Below are positions 35,141 through 44,850 of a stretch of DNA of 48,369 nucleotides, piece after piece (within the stretch, counting starts at the first letter, position 1; each line of letters starts with the position of its first letter). Made by a program: the position numbers and the translations under genes. Source of the DNA: Desulfuromonadales bacterium. GTDB lineage: Bacteria > Desulfobacterota > Desulfuromonadia > Geobacterales > Pseudopelobacteraceae. The DNA is taken from contig DUZS01000029.1 of the NCBI GenBank assembly GCA_013349405.1, positions 1 through 48,369 on the forward strand. Reading direction: 5' to 3'. The notes beneath the pieces are model-generated. The model made no database searches and had not been told where the DNA came from. It worked only from the letters and a program-made list of their open reading frames with translations.

Positions 35141-36073
35141 ATGAAAAGAGTCTTGTTCAAACATCTTCCGATATATGTACTATCCATGGTTACCGCTGCG
35201 ATTTTAATCCCTACCGGATCCGCTTTAGCCGTTGTAAACCCTCAACAGGGTGCAGCGATGCTGCTTGATACCTATACCAAAAACAGAGCTAAATTAAGTG
35301 CCAGCAGTTTCGGAGTTCCGCTCTTCCTCAACTCTTTTGAGCAGAGCAGCAGAGTGAATGTAGATGTATACGGTGTCTTCGACTTTCCATTCAATAGCGT
35401 CGTTTCAGCACTCAAGGTTCCGTCATCCTGGTGCGATATCGTGTCACTTCATCCAAATGTCAAGGCATGTACCTACAGTAAAGAACCGGATTCCGGTCAG
35501 CTGATTTTTTACATCGGGAAGAAGGTCTATCAACCTCCGGAAGAGGCTCGGCAAGTCCGGTACCAGTATCGTACCGTTGTGCAGCAGCGCGGATACCTTG
35601 ATATACTGCTGACTGCCGACACAGGGCCATTCGGCACCGAGGATCACACCATGAGATTTGAGGCCCTGCCGCTGGAGGGCGGAAAGACGTTTGTCCATGT
35701 CAATTATGCGTACAACGACAGTGTTGCGCTGCGACTCGCCGAAAAAGCCTATTTTGCAACACTTGGACGGAGCAAGGTCGGCTTTACAGTGACCGGAACA
35801 GACAGAAGCGGAATGCCGGTCTACATTGGCGGTCCTCGCGGGGCGATTGAGCGCAACGCAGTCCGGTATTACTTCGCAATTCAGACGTGTATTACTACGG
35901 TGCATTCTCCCGACAAGACTCTTTTCAACACGAGAATCGATCAGTGGTACGATCGCACAACCCTTTACAAGAAACAACTCCTCGATCTTTCAAAAAAAGA
36001 GTATCTGGAATCCAAGTCAAGAGAACTGGAGAATCAAGTGATTCTCCAGAAGCAGGTTCAAACGAGAGAGTGA
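35141..36073 (+). CDS. Exported protein of unknown function upstream of MacAB-TolC
   Basis: 310 residues with signal peptide (IYVLSMVTAAILIPTGSALA). The mature part contains VDVYGVFDFPFNSVVSAL, a Cys pair (SWCDIVSLHPNVKACTY), RGYLDILLTADTGPFGTEDH and RFEALPLEGGKTFVHVNY. The layout recalls a START/SRPBCC-like lipid-binding fold, but I cannot confirm this. The C-terminus is a charged helix. It follows sigma-54 promoter 2 and precedes macA by 52 bp, suggesting an envelope-stress or lipid-related role. Weak ribosome site. Confidence 0.7.
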   Translation: MKRVLFKHLPIYVLSMVTAAILIPTGSALAVVNPQQGAAMLLDTYTKNRAKLSASSFGVPLFLNSFEQSSRVNVDVYGVFDFPFNSVVSALKVPSSWCDIVSLHPNVKACTYSKEPDSGQLIFYIGKKVYQPPEEARQVRYQYRTVVQQRGYLDILLTADTGPFGTEDHTMRFEALPLEGGKTFVHVNYAYNDSVALRLAEKAYFATLGRSKVGFTVTGTDRSGMPVYIGGPRGAIERNAVRYYFAIQTCITTVHSPDKTLFNTRIDQWYDRTTLYKKQLLDLSKKEYLESKSRELENQVILQKQVQTRE

Positions 36074-36125
36074 AGAGGCACCCAGGCATTACGAACTTCC
36101 ATGATTTTAAAAGGTACGCACAACA

Positions 36126-37361
36126 ATGGAAACCCCACAAGCAGAGAAAATCACCGCAGTAGATACTGCCAAGCCGGCATCACCTCCAAGTGATACACCT
36201 TCAAAATTTCGGGCACTGCTGCAGCGACGAAGCGTATGGTTGGTTCTCGTGCTCTTTGTTGCCGCCTTGTTCGCGTTCGGGTATCACTGGGCATTTGGTA
36301 CGCCTGAAGTTATCTACAATACTGCTGCCGTTGAACGAGGCAATATAGAAAGCACGGTCGTGGCGGCAGGTATTGTTCAGCCCTTCAAGTATGTCGATGT
36401 TGGCGCTCAGACCTCTGGTGTTCTTAAATCTCTGAAGGTTATACGCGGCAATCAGGTAAAAAAGGACCAGCTGATCGCGGAAATTGATCCGGTTCTGGCG
36501 GACACAGCTCTCATTGCAGCCAATGCCGAGGTCGAAAACATGGTCTCACAGCGCTCTGTAAAACAGGCGCAACGTCTGCTCGCCAAAGTCCAGCGTGACC
36601 GCAACGAGAAGCTCTTTGCACGAGGAGATGGTTCTGTTTCTGCCAGCGATCGTGATATCACCCGGGCCAATTATGACGTCGCTCTGGCTGAAGTTGCTTC
36701 ACTCTCGGCGCAGATAAAGCAGGCGACGGCAGCTGTAGACACAGCTAAAGCAAATCTGGGCTATACCAAAATTATGGCACCCATGGCCGGCGAGGTCGTT
36801 TCCATTACTTTGTTGGAAGGGCAAACGCTCAATGCCAATCAGCAGGCGCCGAATATCCTGCGGATTGCCGACATCAGCACGGTAACAGTCTGGGCGCAAG
36901 TATCGGAAGCGGATATAGTCCGCGTCAAACCGAACCTGAACGTTTATTTCACGGTACTTGGCTCGCCCCGGCGGTGGAACGGCACGGTCAGGCAAATCCT
37001 TCCGACGCCGGAGCTAATCAACAATGTCGTCTTTTATGACGTTCTGTTTGATATTCCGAATCCGGAGCGTGAACTGAAGATTCAGATGACTGCGCAGGTA
37101 TTCATTGTGCTGGCAGAGGCAAAAGCGGTGTTGCTGGTTCCAGCCGCCGCTATCGGGACTGCCGGTGAAGGTACTTCAATCACGGTACGGGTACTGAAAG
37201 AAGATGGCACTGTTGAGCAACGCGCAATTAAAATCGGTATAAAAAGCGAAATACTCGCTGAGGTCACGGAGGGGCTCAAGGAGAAAGAACTTATCATTGT
37301 TGGTGAGGTCGCTGAAAAGGGGAAGAAGAAAAGTTCGCTGACTGCCCGAAAGGGTCCTTGA
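36126..37361 (+). CDS. macA: MacA-type periplasmic adaptor (HlyD/RND-MFP family)
   Basis: 411 residues. Cytoplasmic Pro-rich N-terminus, one membrane span at ~36-55 (WLVLVLFVAALFAFGYHW), then lipoyl-like half motifs (VGAQTSGVLKSLKVIRGNQVKK and IMAPMAGEVVSITLLEGQTL) flanking a long alpha-hairpin with VENMVSQRSVKQAQRLLAKV, and beta-barrel and membrane-proximal domains. Links MacB in the inner membrane to a TolC-type channel. Its stop overlaps the macB ATG by one base. Confidence 0.9.
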   Translation: METPQAEKITAVDTAKPASPPSDTPSKFRALLQRRSVWLVLVLFVAALFAFGYHWAFGTPEVIYNTAAVERGNIESTVVAAGIVQPFKYVDVGAQTSGVLKSLKVIRGNQVKKDQLIAEIDPVLADTALIAANAEVENMVSQRSVKQAQRLLAKVQRDRNEKLFARGDGSVSASDRDITRANYDVALAEVASLSAQIKQATAAVDTAKANLGYTKIMAPMAGEVVSITLLEGQTLNANQQAPNILRIADISTVTVWAQVSEADIVRVKPNLNVYFTVLGSPRRWNGTVRQILPTPELINNVVFYDVLFDIPNPERELKIQMTAQVFIVLAEAKAVLLVPAAAIGTAGEGTSITVRVLKEDGTVEQRAIKIGIKSEILAEVTEGLKEKELIIVGEVAEKGKKKSSLTARKGP

Positions 37362-39301
37362 TGTCATCTCCTCTGCTCGAACTGACCGGAGTCAGCCGCA
37401 CCTATACGACAGGCGGAGAACCGCTGACCGTACTCACTGAGGTAAACCTGTCAATCCGGAGCGGCGAATTTGTCGCCATAATGGGTGCCTCCGGCTCTGG
37501 CAAATCCACACTCATGAACATCATCGGCTGTCTCGACAAGCCGTCCAGCGGTTCCTACAACGTCCGCGGCATAGCCGTATCCAGTCTGGGCAGCGATGCC
37601 CTGGCTGCATTGCGGCGCGATACCTTCGGCTTTATCTTTCAACGCTACAACCTGATGTCCGACCTAAGCGCCGTGGAAAACGCCGAAGTTCCTGCGGTGT
37701 ATCGCGGCATGGCGAAGCCGGAGCGAGAGACGCACGCCAGTGAGTTATTGAAGGAACTCGGCCTGGGCGACCGGCTTCAACATCATCCCGGCCAACTTTC
37801 CGGCGGCCAGCAACAGCGCGTCAGCATCGCTCGCGCGCTTATGAACGGCGGCCCGGTGATTCTGGCTGATGAACCGACCGGAGCACTGGACAGCAAGGGT
37901 GGCAAAGAGGTCATGGCCATTCTGGAGAAGCTGCACGGACAAGGGCACACCATCATCCTGGTCACGCATGACAGCGATATTGCCGCTTTTGCGAAGCGTA
38001 TTATAAAAATTGCCGATGGCCGTGTTACTTCAGACGAGCAGCAGCATGGGGAAGAAGATCTTCCCTCACAAACCGGTGATACAACCACAGATATAAAACC
38101 GGCTGTGGCGGTCCTCGGTGAATCCCTAAAAATGGCGTTCCGTTCCCTGCTGAACAATCGCATGCGCACCGCCTTAACCATGCTGGGGATCATTATCGGC
38201 GTCGCCTCGGTCGTCGCGCTGATGGCCATCGGCAACGGCGCAAAACAGGATGTCCTTGAACGCATCCAGGCTATGGGCACTGATCTCCTGACGATACGCC
38301 GTGGGCCACCAGCCGTGCACGCCTCGGGAGGGACAATAACCAGTTTTCTGCCGGAAGATATGCCCTTCATTGGCAGTCTGCCGGGTGTGGCAATGGCCGT
38401 TCCGGAAACAGAGTTGTCTACTCTGCTCCGATTCGGCGACCAGGATTTGATCGTTACGACGGTCGGCACCGGCGAAGCGTTTCCCCGTGTACATGATTGG
38501 CCAACTCAGTCAGGCGTGTTCTTCTCTGCGGAGCACGTGATGCGCTATGCACAGGTCGTAGTACTCGGGCAGACCGTTGTAAAGAACCTGTTTCCGGAAA
38601 GTACAAAACCTCTCGGCAAGTATGTGTTAATCGGCAACGCTCCATTCATGGTTATCGGTGTGATGAGTAGCAAAGGTTTGAGCGGACGTGGAGACGATCT
38701 GGATAACTCCGCCTGGATGCCGTACACCACGGCCGGAGCGCGCATCTTCGGAAAACGGTTCTTTAACAGTTTTGTCGTAAGAGTCAAACCGGGCGCCGAC
38801 ATGGACGTGGTGCAAGCCGGACTGCATACGCTGCTGGTCAAGCGCCATCGCACGGAAGACTTTAACATCCGGAACATGGCCGATACCATCGCTACAGCCA
38901 ACGAAACCCAGAACACGCTCACCTATCTGCTTGCAGCAATTGCCGTAATTTCGCTCGTTGTCGGCGGCATAGGTGTAATGAACATTATGCTGGTCTCGGT
39001 CACCGAGCGAACACGGGAAATCGGTATCCGCATGGCGATCGGAGCCCGCGGTTACGATGTCATGTTCCAGTTTCTTACCGAGGCGGTGATGGTCTGTTTT
39101 ATCGGGGGCCTTGCGGGTGTCGTCGTCGGCGTTGGCGGCGGATTGATAACCTCGGCAATTGCCGGATGGCGGGTGATTTTCACCGTTGCACCGATCATTC
39201 TTGCCTTTGGCTGCGCATTTCTGACCGGCATCATCTTCGGCTATCTTCCGGCCAGGAAAGCCGCGCAACTCGATCCCATTGAGGCACTGGCCCGGGATTA
39301 A
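37361..39301 (+). CDS. macB: MacB-type ABC transporter, fused ATPase/permease
   Basis: 646 residues from ATG 37361. ATPase domain ~1-230: Walker [10 protein letters not shown], signature [15 protein letters not shown], Walker [13 protein letters not shown] and H-loop VTHD. FtsX/MacB part: first span near [18 protein letters not shown], a large periplasmic domain, then three spans at the C-terminus including [21 protein letters not shown]. Mechanotransmission exporter of macrolides, peptides or lipid-like compounds with MacA and TolC. Confidence 0.93.
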   Translation: MSSPLLELTGVSRTYTTGGEPLTVLTEVNLSIRSGEFVAIMGASGSGKSTLMNIIGCLDKPSSGSYNVRGIAVSSLGSDALAALRRDTFGFIFQRYNLMSDLSAVENAEVPAVYRGMAKPERETHASELLKELGLGDRLQHHPGQLSGGQQQRVSIARALMNGGPVILADEPTGALDSKGGKEVMAILEKLHGQGHTIILVTHDSDIAAFAKRIIKIADGRVTSDEQQHGEEDLPSQTGDTTTDIKPAVAVLGESLKMAFRSLLNNRMRTALTMLGIIIGVASVVALMAIGNGAKQDVLERIQAMGTDLLTIRRGPPAVHASGGTITSFLPEDMPFIGSLPGVAMAVPETELSTLLRFGDQDLIVTTVGTGEAFPRVHDWPTQSGVFFSAEHVMRYAQVVVLGQTVVKNLFPESTKPLGKYVLIGNAPFMVIGVMSSKGLSGRGDDLDNSAWMPYTTAGARIFGKRFFNSFVVRVKPGADMDVVQAGLHTLLVKRHRTEDFNIRNMADTIATANETQNTLTYLLAAIAVISLVVGGIGVMNIMLVSVTERTREIGIRMAIGARGYDVMFQFLTEAVMVCFIGGLAGVVVGVGGGLITSAIAGWRVIFTVAPIILAFGCAFLTGIIFGYLPARKAAQLDPIEALARD

Positions 39302-39319
39302 TTTATAACGGGAGGATTC

Positions 39320-40753
39320 GTGAACGTTACACGCTTCACTGTTCGGACAATCGTGGTTTTCTTGTCACTGCTTTCGGCTGCCTGTACGGTTGGTCCCGAC
39401 TATGTCAGGCCGACTCTGGTCGACCCGCTGCCGACCGCCTACAAAGAGCTTGAGGGCTGGAAGGTGGCACAACCGCATGATGTCACTATCACTGAAAGAT
39501 GGTGGGAACGTTACGATGACCCGATCCTGAATCCTCTCATGGCCCAGGTTGCGCTGTCAAATCTCACTATCGCTACAACCGAGGCCCGGTTTCGTCAGGC
39601 ACGCGCAGCGGTGCAAGGTGCCAGAGCAGGCTATTTCCCGTCGCTCACCGCAGGCGCCCTGGCAACACGCTCCTCCAGATCCGGGAGCATTGGCACGGGA
39701 AACAGCGGAGGGGCCGTAAGTTCAAATTTTCAGCTTCCCTTTGATGTCTCGTGGGAACCTGACCTTTGGGGCAGGATTCGTCGGGAGGTTGAAGCAGCTC
39801 AGGCCGGTGCCCAGGCAAGCGCTGCAGATCTGGCCGCGGTAACACTAAGCGCCCAGGCAGAACTGGCTAACAACTATTTTCAGCTGCGTATCCAGGACCA
39901 ACAAAAGCAGCTCCTTGATGACACGCTTGCTCTGTACCGTAAAGCCCTTGAACTGACAAGAAACCGTTTTGAAGCCGGGCTTGTCGCAAAAACGGATGTT
40001 CTACAGGCCGAAACTCAACTAAAAAGCAGTGAAGCGCAGTCCATGGATCTCGGAGTAGTACGTTCCCAACGGGAACACGCCATCGCTCTGCTAATCGGCA
40101 CGGCGCCGGCATCATTTTCCCTGCCTCCGTCAGCAGTGATAAACAGTATTCCGCCTATCCCGTCTGGTCTGCCGTCCGAACTTCTTGAACGGCGCCCCGA
40201 CATCTCCTCTGCCGAGAGGAGGATGGCGGCGGCAAACGCCCAAATCGGCATTGCCACGGCCGCCTATTATCCCGCAATACGTTTGTCGGCGGCAGCCGGA
40301 CTCGAATCTTCGTCGCTTGCCTCCTGGTTTACCTGGCCGAGTCGTTTTTGGGCGCTTGGGGGCGCAGCCTCAGCCACCCTGTTTGACGGTGGCGTGCGCA
40401 CGTCCCTGTCCGACCAGGCCATCGCAGCTTACGACGCAAACGTAGCAACATATCGGGAAACGGTGCTGACTGCATTTCAGGAGGTTGAGGACAATCTGGC
40501 GGCGTTACGAATTTTACAGGATGAAATTGAGATCCAAAAGCAGGCGGTTGAAGCGGCACAACAGGTTGTAGCAATTACTACCAATCAGTACCAGGTTGGT
40601 TCTGTGGCCTATCTCACTGTACTTGTCGCCCAAGCGACGGCTCTTGCTAACGAAAGAACCGCCTTGAGTCTCTCAGGTCGACGTTTTACTGCCACTGTCC
40701 TGTTGGTTAAGGCATTGGGCGGCGGCTGGGTTACAGAGAAACAAAATGATTGA
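39320..40753 (+). CDS. TolC/NodT-family outer membrane efflux lipoprotein
   Basis: 477 residues from GTG 39320 behind GGGAGGA. Lipoprotein signal with lipobox LSAAC and CTVGPDYVRP, typical of the NodT/OprM group. Two OEP repeats follow: PLMAQVALSNLTIATTEAR, and ERRPDISSAERRMAAANAQIG for the second half. Forms the outer membrane duct of the MacAB pump; 18 bp after macB. Confidence 0.92.
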   Translation: MNVTRFTVRTIVVFLSLLSAACTVGPDYVRPTLVDPLPTAYKELEGWKVAQPHDVTITERWWERYDDPILNPLMAQVALSNLTIATTEARFRQARAAVQGARAGYFPSLTAGALATRSSRSGSIGTGNSGGAVSSNFQLPFDVSWEPDLWGRIRREVEAAQAGAQASAADLAAVTLSAQAELANNYFQLRIQDQQKQLLDDTLALYRKALELTRNRFEAGLVAKTDVLQAETQLKSSEAQSMDLGVVRSQREHAIALLIGTAPASFSLPPSAVINSIPPIPSGLPSELLERRPDISSAERRMAAANAQIGIATAAYYPAIRLSAAAGLESSSLASWFTWPSRFWALGGAASATLFDGGVRTSLSDQAIAAYDANVATYRETVLTAFQEVEDNLAALRILQDEIEIQKQAVEAAQQVVAITTNQYQVGSVAYLTVLVAQATALANERTALSLSGRRFTATVLLVKALGGGWVTEKQND

Positions 40754-40765
40754 TAGAACCTACCC

Positions 40766-40987
40766 ATGAAACACCTTGTGTTAAAAACAGTGGCACAGGC
40801 AAAACGCATGATTGTGGTCGTAACCGGCTTCACAATCCTGATTGTTGGAGTTGCCATGATCGTACTGCCGGGACCGGCGTTTGTGGTTATCCCGATCGGG
40901 CTGGCAATACTGGCAACCGAATTCATCTGGGCCAGAAAACTGCTTGATTCGGTAAAAGAACGGATTAAGCGCATGCGGAAAAGATAA
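40766..40987 (+). CDS. PGPGW-type small transmembrane protein
   Basis: 73 residues. A hydrophobic hairpin with the family signature VMIVLPGPAF-like stretch (GVAMIVLPGPAFVVIPIGLAI) and LATEFIWA, then a basic C-terminal helix (RIKRMRKR). The family is linked to membrane stress loci but not understood. Twelve bases after the TolC-like gene, last of that operon. Confidence 0.75.
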   Translation: MKHLVLKTVAQAKRMIVVVTGFTILIVGVAMIVLPGPAFVVIPIGLAILATEFIWARKLLDSVKERIKRMRKR

Positions 40988-41005
40988 ACTATCTGTCATA
41001 TTTGG

Positions 41006-41030
41006 CAGTTATGCAACAATGTGACAGATT
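41006..41030 (+). promoter_or_regulatory. Upstream activator box, copy 3
   Basis: CAGTTA-N8-TGTGACAGATT, 91 bp before the sigma-54 element at 41122. The flanking sequence differs from copies 1 and 2, so the box itself is conserved. CTGTCA at 40993-40998 makes a wider dyad with TGACAG. Confidence 0.65.
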
Positions 41031-41121
41031 TTTTTGACAGTTATTCCTCTTCTGTAATCCACTAATTTAAGTTTAATGATTTAAATCAGGCCTTTACACT
41101 CCTGTATTTTCACTATGTGTC

Positions 41122-41137
41122 TGGCGCGTTATTTGCT
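41122..41137 (+). promoter_or_regulatory. Sigma-54 promoter 3
   Basis: TGGCGC-N5-TTGCT with GG-N10-GC. Precedes DUF3309 and the BON lipoprotein gene. Confidence 0.72.
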
Positions 41138-41205
41138 CAATGTATTGATGTCACAGCATCTGCTTTTACTGATTCAGATGAAGCCCAAAAAAAGGAGAAC
41201 GAGCC

Positions 41206-41361
41206 ATGTTAGGTACAATTTTGATCGTCATCGTTATTTTAATGCTTCTGGGAGCGTTGCCCACCTGGCCACACAGCCGACAATGGGGTTACTACCCGAG
41301 TGGCGGACTTGGCCTTGTTTTTTTGGTGCTGATAATTCTGCTATTGATGGGCAGAATTTAA
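41206..41361 (+). CDS. DUF3309 small membrane protein
   Basis: 51 residues behind AAAGGAG. MLGTILIVIVILMLLGALP, then WPHSRQWGYYPSGG, then a second span (LGLVFLVLIILLLMG). This is the DUF3309 pattern: two helices with a WGYYPSGGLG loop. The group is stress-associated with unknown action. First gene behind sigma-54 promoter 3. Confidence 0.85.
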   Translation: MLGTILIVIVILMLLGALPTWPHSRQWGYYPSGGLGLVFLVLIILLLMGRI

Positions 41362-41457
41362 AAAACTGACGCCCACCTTGATATGCATCACAGCCGATTC
41401 AAACGCAATTGATGCGTATGAACTATTCCACAGAGTCAAATATAAGGAGAATGCACT

Positions 41458-41772
41458 ATGCTAAAATTAAATCGGATTATGGGATTCATGGCCAGCTTTG
41501 CACTGTTCACCGCTTTAACGGGTTGCGCTGCAACACCAAAGCACCAAAGCACGGGCGAGTATGTCGATGACAGTGTCATCACAACCAAGGTGAAAGCGGC
41601 AATATTTGACGAATCGTCACTAAAAACATTGCAGATTAACGTCAAGACGTACCAGGGAACAGTCCAACTCAGCGGCTTTGTCGATTCCGCTCAGAGCGTT
41701 GCAAAAGCGGGTGAGGTTGCCCGAAGTGTGAAAGCTGTTACATCAGTAAAAAATGACCTGCTGGTAAAGTAG
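41458..41772 (+). CDS. BON-domain lipoprotein
   Basis: 104 residues. Lipobox ALTGC (Cys22 from MLKLNRIM...). A single BON domain follows: DDSVITTKVKAAIFDES, INVKTYQGTVQLSGFVDS and AGEVARSVKAVTSVKNDL. OsmY-like proteins with this domain bind the envelope under osmotic stress. Closed by a terminator 21 bp on. Confidence 0.88.
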   Translation: MLKLNRIMGFMASFALFTALTGCAATPKHQSTGEYVDDSVITTKVKAAIFDESSLKTLQINVKTYQGTVQLSGFVDSAQSVAKAGEVARSVKAVTSVKNDLLVK

Positions 41773-41793
41773 ATGGGGAAAAAATAATAGCTG

Positions 41794-41816
41794 AAACCCG
41801 CTCCGGCGGGTTTTTT
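41794..41816 (+). terminator. Terminator after the BON gene
   Basis: AAACCCGC-TCCG-GCGGGTTT stem (8 bp) with a T6 run. Confidence 0.92.
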
Positions 41817-41867
41817 CAATTCCGGAATTATGTGCCGCACAGAACAATTATAATCAGGGAGTAATCC

Positions 41868-42338
41868 ATGGAAATGTTCCACCGCATTCTTGTCATAAGC
41901 AGGATGAACGCGTACAGCCGAAAAGCAATCACAGTCGGCGTTTCACTCGCCCTTAAATACAACGCGAAACTCCATGTTCTGCATCTTGTCTCTAATCCTG
42001 TTAACCTGATGACAATGAACTCGTCGGGACTGTTTCCCGAGGCTCAATACACGGATTATTTCAACAGCCAGCAGGAAGCAAAAAAACAGTTGGCCAAGGT
42101 TATCAGACAGGAGCAGCGACATGGGATTGCCATCCAGGAAATGGTTAGTGAGCGAGACTCCGTTGAGGAAATTGTGAAAGTAGTCACCGAAGCGAACATA
42201 GACCTCCTGGTTATGCCTGCCCATGAGGAAGGCCTCATCGAACATGCATTATTTGGAGGGGAAAATGATGCCATAATTCGCATGATGCCCTGTTCAATTA
42301 TGCTGGTGAAAACGAAGTTGGAACATGTGGCTTGGTAG
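41868..42338 (+). CDS. Universal stress protein (UspA family)
   Basis: 156 residues, one Usp domain: FHRILVISRMNAYSRKAI, AKLHVLHLVS, VVTEANIDLLVMPAHEEG and PCSIMLVK. The usual GxxGxxxxGS nucleotide loop is altered (FGGENDAIIRMMPCS), so ATP binding is doubtful. GGGAG ribosome site. Own transcription unit after the BON terminator. Confidence 0.85.
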   Translation: MEMFHRILVISRMNAYSRKAITVGVSLALKYNAKLHVLHLVSNPVNLMTMNSSGLFPEAQYTDYFNSQQEAKKQLAKVIRQEQRHGIAIQEMVSERDSVEEIVKVVTEANIDLLVMPAHEEGLIEHALFGGENDAIIRMMPCSIMLVKTKLEHVAW

Positions 42339-42382
42339 GATATTCAGAAACGGCCACCAGCGCTAAACGCCTCTGCTTCGCG

Positions 42383-43018
42383 TTAGACAATCACTTCGTC
42401 AGGCAGTTCGTTTGTATCATTCGCTGCCGGCGGGAAATGCACTTTGAGAACCGCACGCAGCTTTTCAATGACAGTGCAAACTCCCTCAAAGGCTTGTTGT
42501 ACCCTGATTTTACCGGCCAGCTCTCCCGATAGTTCCTTCCACAACAGCGGGCTGATCCGTGCGTTTATCCCGCAGTCACCCAGGATCCAGACCTTGTGTT
42601 CCAGTATTGAGATAAAAATCAAAACGCCGGTCTCTTCTCTGGTGCGGTGAAGCTTTTTCTCAAAAAAGGCGCGAACTGCCCTCTCGTGAACCGCTTCCTC
42701 CAGTCGTGTTCTTCCTGCCAGCGTCAGCTTGACGTGCGGAAAAAGGCGTATGAGATAAAGAGCGGGAAACCAGAAGATGATAACAGCCGGAACATATGAC
42801 CAGATCGTAACCTGATGCAGTGCAACGGCAAAAACAAGGGCAATGAGAGCAGACAGCAGAACCGCTCCCAAAAACTCTGCTTCGCGATAGCTGTCACTGG
42901 CATCAACCACCATGACGGCGATCTCGCCGGAGGTTTCGCGTTCAGCATTTTTTACCAGAGTGCTGATTTTCTCTTTTTCGGTTTCGCAGAAAAAATTACC
43001 GGCATTTTTACGTGTCAT
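42383..43018 (-). CDS. TPM-domain membrane protein (second copy)
   Basis: 211 residues. TPM-type start (AERETSGEIAVMVVDASDSY), then two membrane spans (FLGAVLLSALIALVFAVAL and YVPAVIIFWFPALYLI), then a C-terminal TPM half (ETGVLIFISILEHKVWILGD). Its ATG directly follows the stop of the upstream TPM gene (TAGATG). Part of the LemA-TPM cluster; function unknown. Confidence 0.8.
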   Translation of the reverse strand: MTRKNAGNFFCETEKEKISTLVKNAERETSGEIAVMVVDASDSYREAEFLGAVLLSALIALVFAVALHQVTIWSYVPAVIIFWFPALYLIRLFPHVKLTLAGRTRLEEAVHERAVRAFFEKKLHRTREETGVLIFISILEHKVWILGDCGINARISPLLWKELSGELAGKIRVQQAFEGVCTVIEKLRAVLKVHFPPAANDTNELPDEVIV

Positions 43019-43873
43019 CTACCAATCCCCCGATGCCCCACCACCGCCAAAACCTCCACCGCCGCCGGAAAAACCACCAAAGCCGCTTCCACCAGAGCCC
43101 CCCCCTCCAAATCCTCCACCAATAAATGGCCCGCCGAAGCCGCGCCCACCGCTGCCAAAAATGAACGATACCACGATGCCGAGGACAAAACCTGCGGCGC
43201 CCATAAGTGCCAGAACAACAATCCCGAGACCCGGAAATGTTAAAAAGCCGATTAGCGGCAAACCTGCCGCAGCTGCGGCACCACCGAGGAATTTTGAAAA
43301 CGATCCGAGAAAGACAACCGCTACCAAAAGAAAAATCAGCAGGGTATACACCGGTTCTAGGCTCTTTTTGCCCTGTTTCAGGTCGCGTGGCTGAGACTGA
43401 TACTCTCCCCTGACAACCTTTATGATCGAGTAAACACCTGCCGTAATTCCGGTGTCATAATCATTATTCTTGAAATGAGGTGCCATATCGCCCCGGATTA
43501 TCCTTCCTGAGACAAGGTCGGTCAGCACTCCTTCCAAACCGCGACCCACTTCGATCCTGATTTTGCGCTCCTGCTTTGAAATAAGCAGAATTGCGCCGTT
43601 ATCCAGCTTTTTCTGACCGATTTGCCACGCCTCGGCAACCTTGATGGAGTACTCCTCCAGACTTTCGCCTTCCAGAGAGTTAATGGTCAGCACGACAATC
43701 TGCGTTGAATCGCTGCTTTCGAAGTCGGCAAGTACCTGTTCCAGTCGCTGTGATGCACCGGGAGACAGCATGTTCGCATAGTCATTCACACGGCCACGGA
43801 GTTGCGGGACCTCAATTGCACACGCCAGATGCGGGAGCAGTATCATCATCACTATGACACAAAATGTTTTCAT
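43019..43873 (-). CDS. TPM-domain (YgcG-type) exported protein
   Basis: 284 residues from ATG 43873 (AGGTG upstream), with signal peptide (VIVMMILLPHLACA). TPM domain ~25-150: RVNDYANMLSPGASQRLEQ, TQIVVLTINSLEGESLEEY, GAILLISKQERKIRIEVGRG. Then two membrane spans and a Gly-rich GGGFGGGGASGDW-like tail, usual in this family. LemA plus TPM pairs are widely conserved and linked to membrane quality control. Confidence 0.87.
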   Translation of the reverse strand: MKTFCVIVMMILLPHLACAIEVPQLRGRVNDYANMLSPGASQRLEQVLADFESSDSTQIVVLTINSLEGESLEEYSIKVAEAWQIGQKKLDNGAILLISKQERKIRIEVGRGLEGVLTDLVSGRIIRGDMAPHFKNNDYDTGITAGVYSIIKVVRGEYQSQPRDLKQGKKSLEPVYTLLIFLLVAVVFLGSFSKFLGGAAAAAGLPLIGFLTFPGLGIVVLALMGAAGFVLGIVVSFIFGSGGRGFGGPFIGGGFGGGGSGGSGFGGFSGGGGGFGGGGASGDW

Positions 43874-43906
43874 GATCACCTGTGAGTACATGAAATTCAG
43901 ACCGGT

Positions 43907-44491
43907 CTAAAATTTCACTTTCGGCGCTGATTTTGCCCCTTCGTCAGCCTTGAACGGCTCTTTACGTTCCAGGTGGAGCATCAGTGAATTGGTCAGGCTG
44001 TTGGGGAAAGTCCTGATACTGGTGTTGAAATCCTGTACCACCTTGTTATAGCGCACCCTCGCCACATTGATTCTGTTCTCTGTCCCCTCAAGTTGATTCT
44101 GTAAATCCATGAAATTCTGGTTTGCCTTCAGATCAGGATAGCGCTCCACCACGACCATCAGACGCGACAGGGAGCCGGATAGCTGTCCCTGTGCCTCCTG
44201 GAATTTGGCCATCGCATCCGGGCTTTTCAGCATCTCCTTTGATACCTGCATCGAACCGACCCTGGCGCGTGCCTCGGTAACAGCTTTCAGCGTCTCTGCC
44301 TCGTGTGTGGCATACCCCTTGACCACTTCTACAAGATTCGGGATTAAATCGGAGCGTCTCTGATACGACGCCTCGATATCCCCCCAGGCAGCAAAGACGG
44401 CCTCTTCACCAGCCTGCATGCTGTTGTAGCCACAGCCGCTAACAGTGAGAACCAGAATCAAACCAACCAACACATACATATTCCTTTTCAT
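43907..44491 (-). CDS. lemA: LemA-family lipoprotein
   Basis: 194 residues from ATG 44491 (GGAGG ribosome site); the longer frame overlaps the neighbour. Lipobox TVSGC. LemA core: [75 protein letters not shown]. Helical-bundle protein anchored in the membrane; partner of the TPM proteins next to it. Confidence 0.92.
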   Translation of the reverse strand: MKRNMYVLVGLILVLTVSGCGYNSMQAGEEAVFAAWGDIEASYQRRSDLIPNLVEVVKGYATHEAETLKAVTEARARVGSMQVSKEMLKSPDAMAKFQEAQGQLSGSLSRLMVVVERYPDLKANQNFMDLQNQLEGTENRINVARVRYNKVVQDFNTSIRTFPNSLTNSLMLHLERKEPFKADEGAKSAPKVKF

Positions 44492-44508
44492 GACGACACC
44501 TCCTGTCC

Positions 44509-44796
44509 TTATTTGAAGCGTGATCGGGCCGAGTCGACGGCCTCTCCCATGCTGTTCCAAGCGAGTTCAATGCCGGTTTTCAGGTCTCCCCAGGCATCTT
44601 CTCCGGAATGCTGTAGTTCTGCGATCTTCAGCCGAGCTGTCGCCTGTTTTGCCTTCAATGATTCGATCTGTTCACGGTACTCGTGCTTGGCATCTACAGA
44701 AGCCTCACCGACCCTGGTCACCAGCATGTCGATTTCAGAATTCCACTCATCAAGTTTTTCCTGCATTTTATGGATGTACTCTTCTCTGTTGCTCAT
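44509..44796 (-). CDS. Coiled-coil protein
   Basis: 95 residues, all helical: [40 protein letters not shown], then [20 protein letters not shown] near the end. Cytoplasmic, no signal. Small coiled coils of this kind occur near LemA and stress genes. 17 bp before lemA. Confidence 0.78.
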   Translation of the reverse strand: MSNREEYIHKMQEKLDEWNSEIDMLVTRVGEASVDAKHEYREQIESLKAKQATARLKIAELQHSGEDAWGDLKTGIELAWNSMGEAVDSARSRFK

Positions 44797-44850
44797 AATT
44801 GTCTCCTCGTAAAGATATCATATCGTTAGTTAATGAAGTTTGGCAACAGA

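Noticed and set aside
37783..38469. Minus-strand ORF (228 codons)
   Set aside because: Antisense to macB (Walker and signature motifs are on the plus strand).
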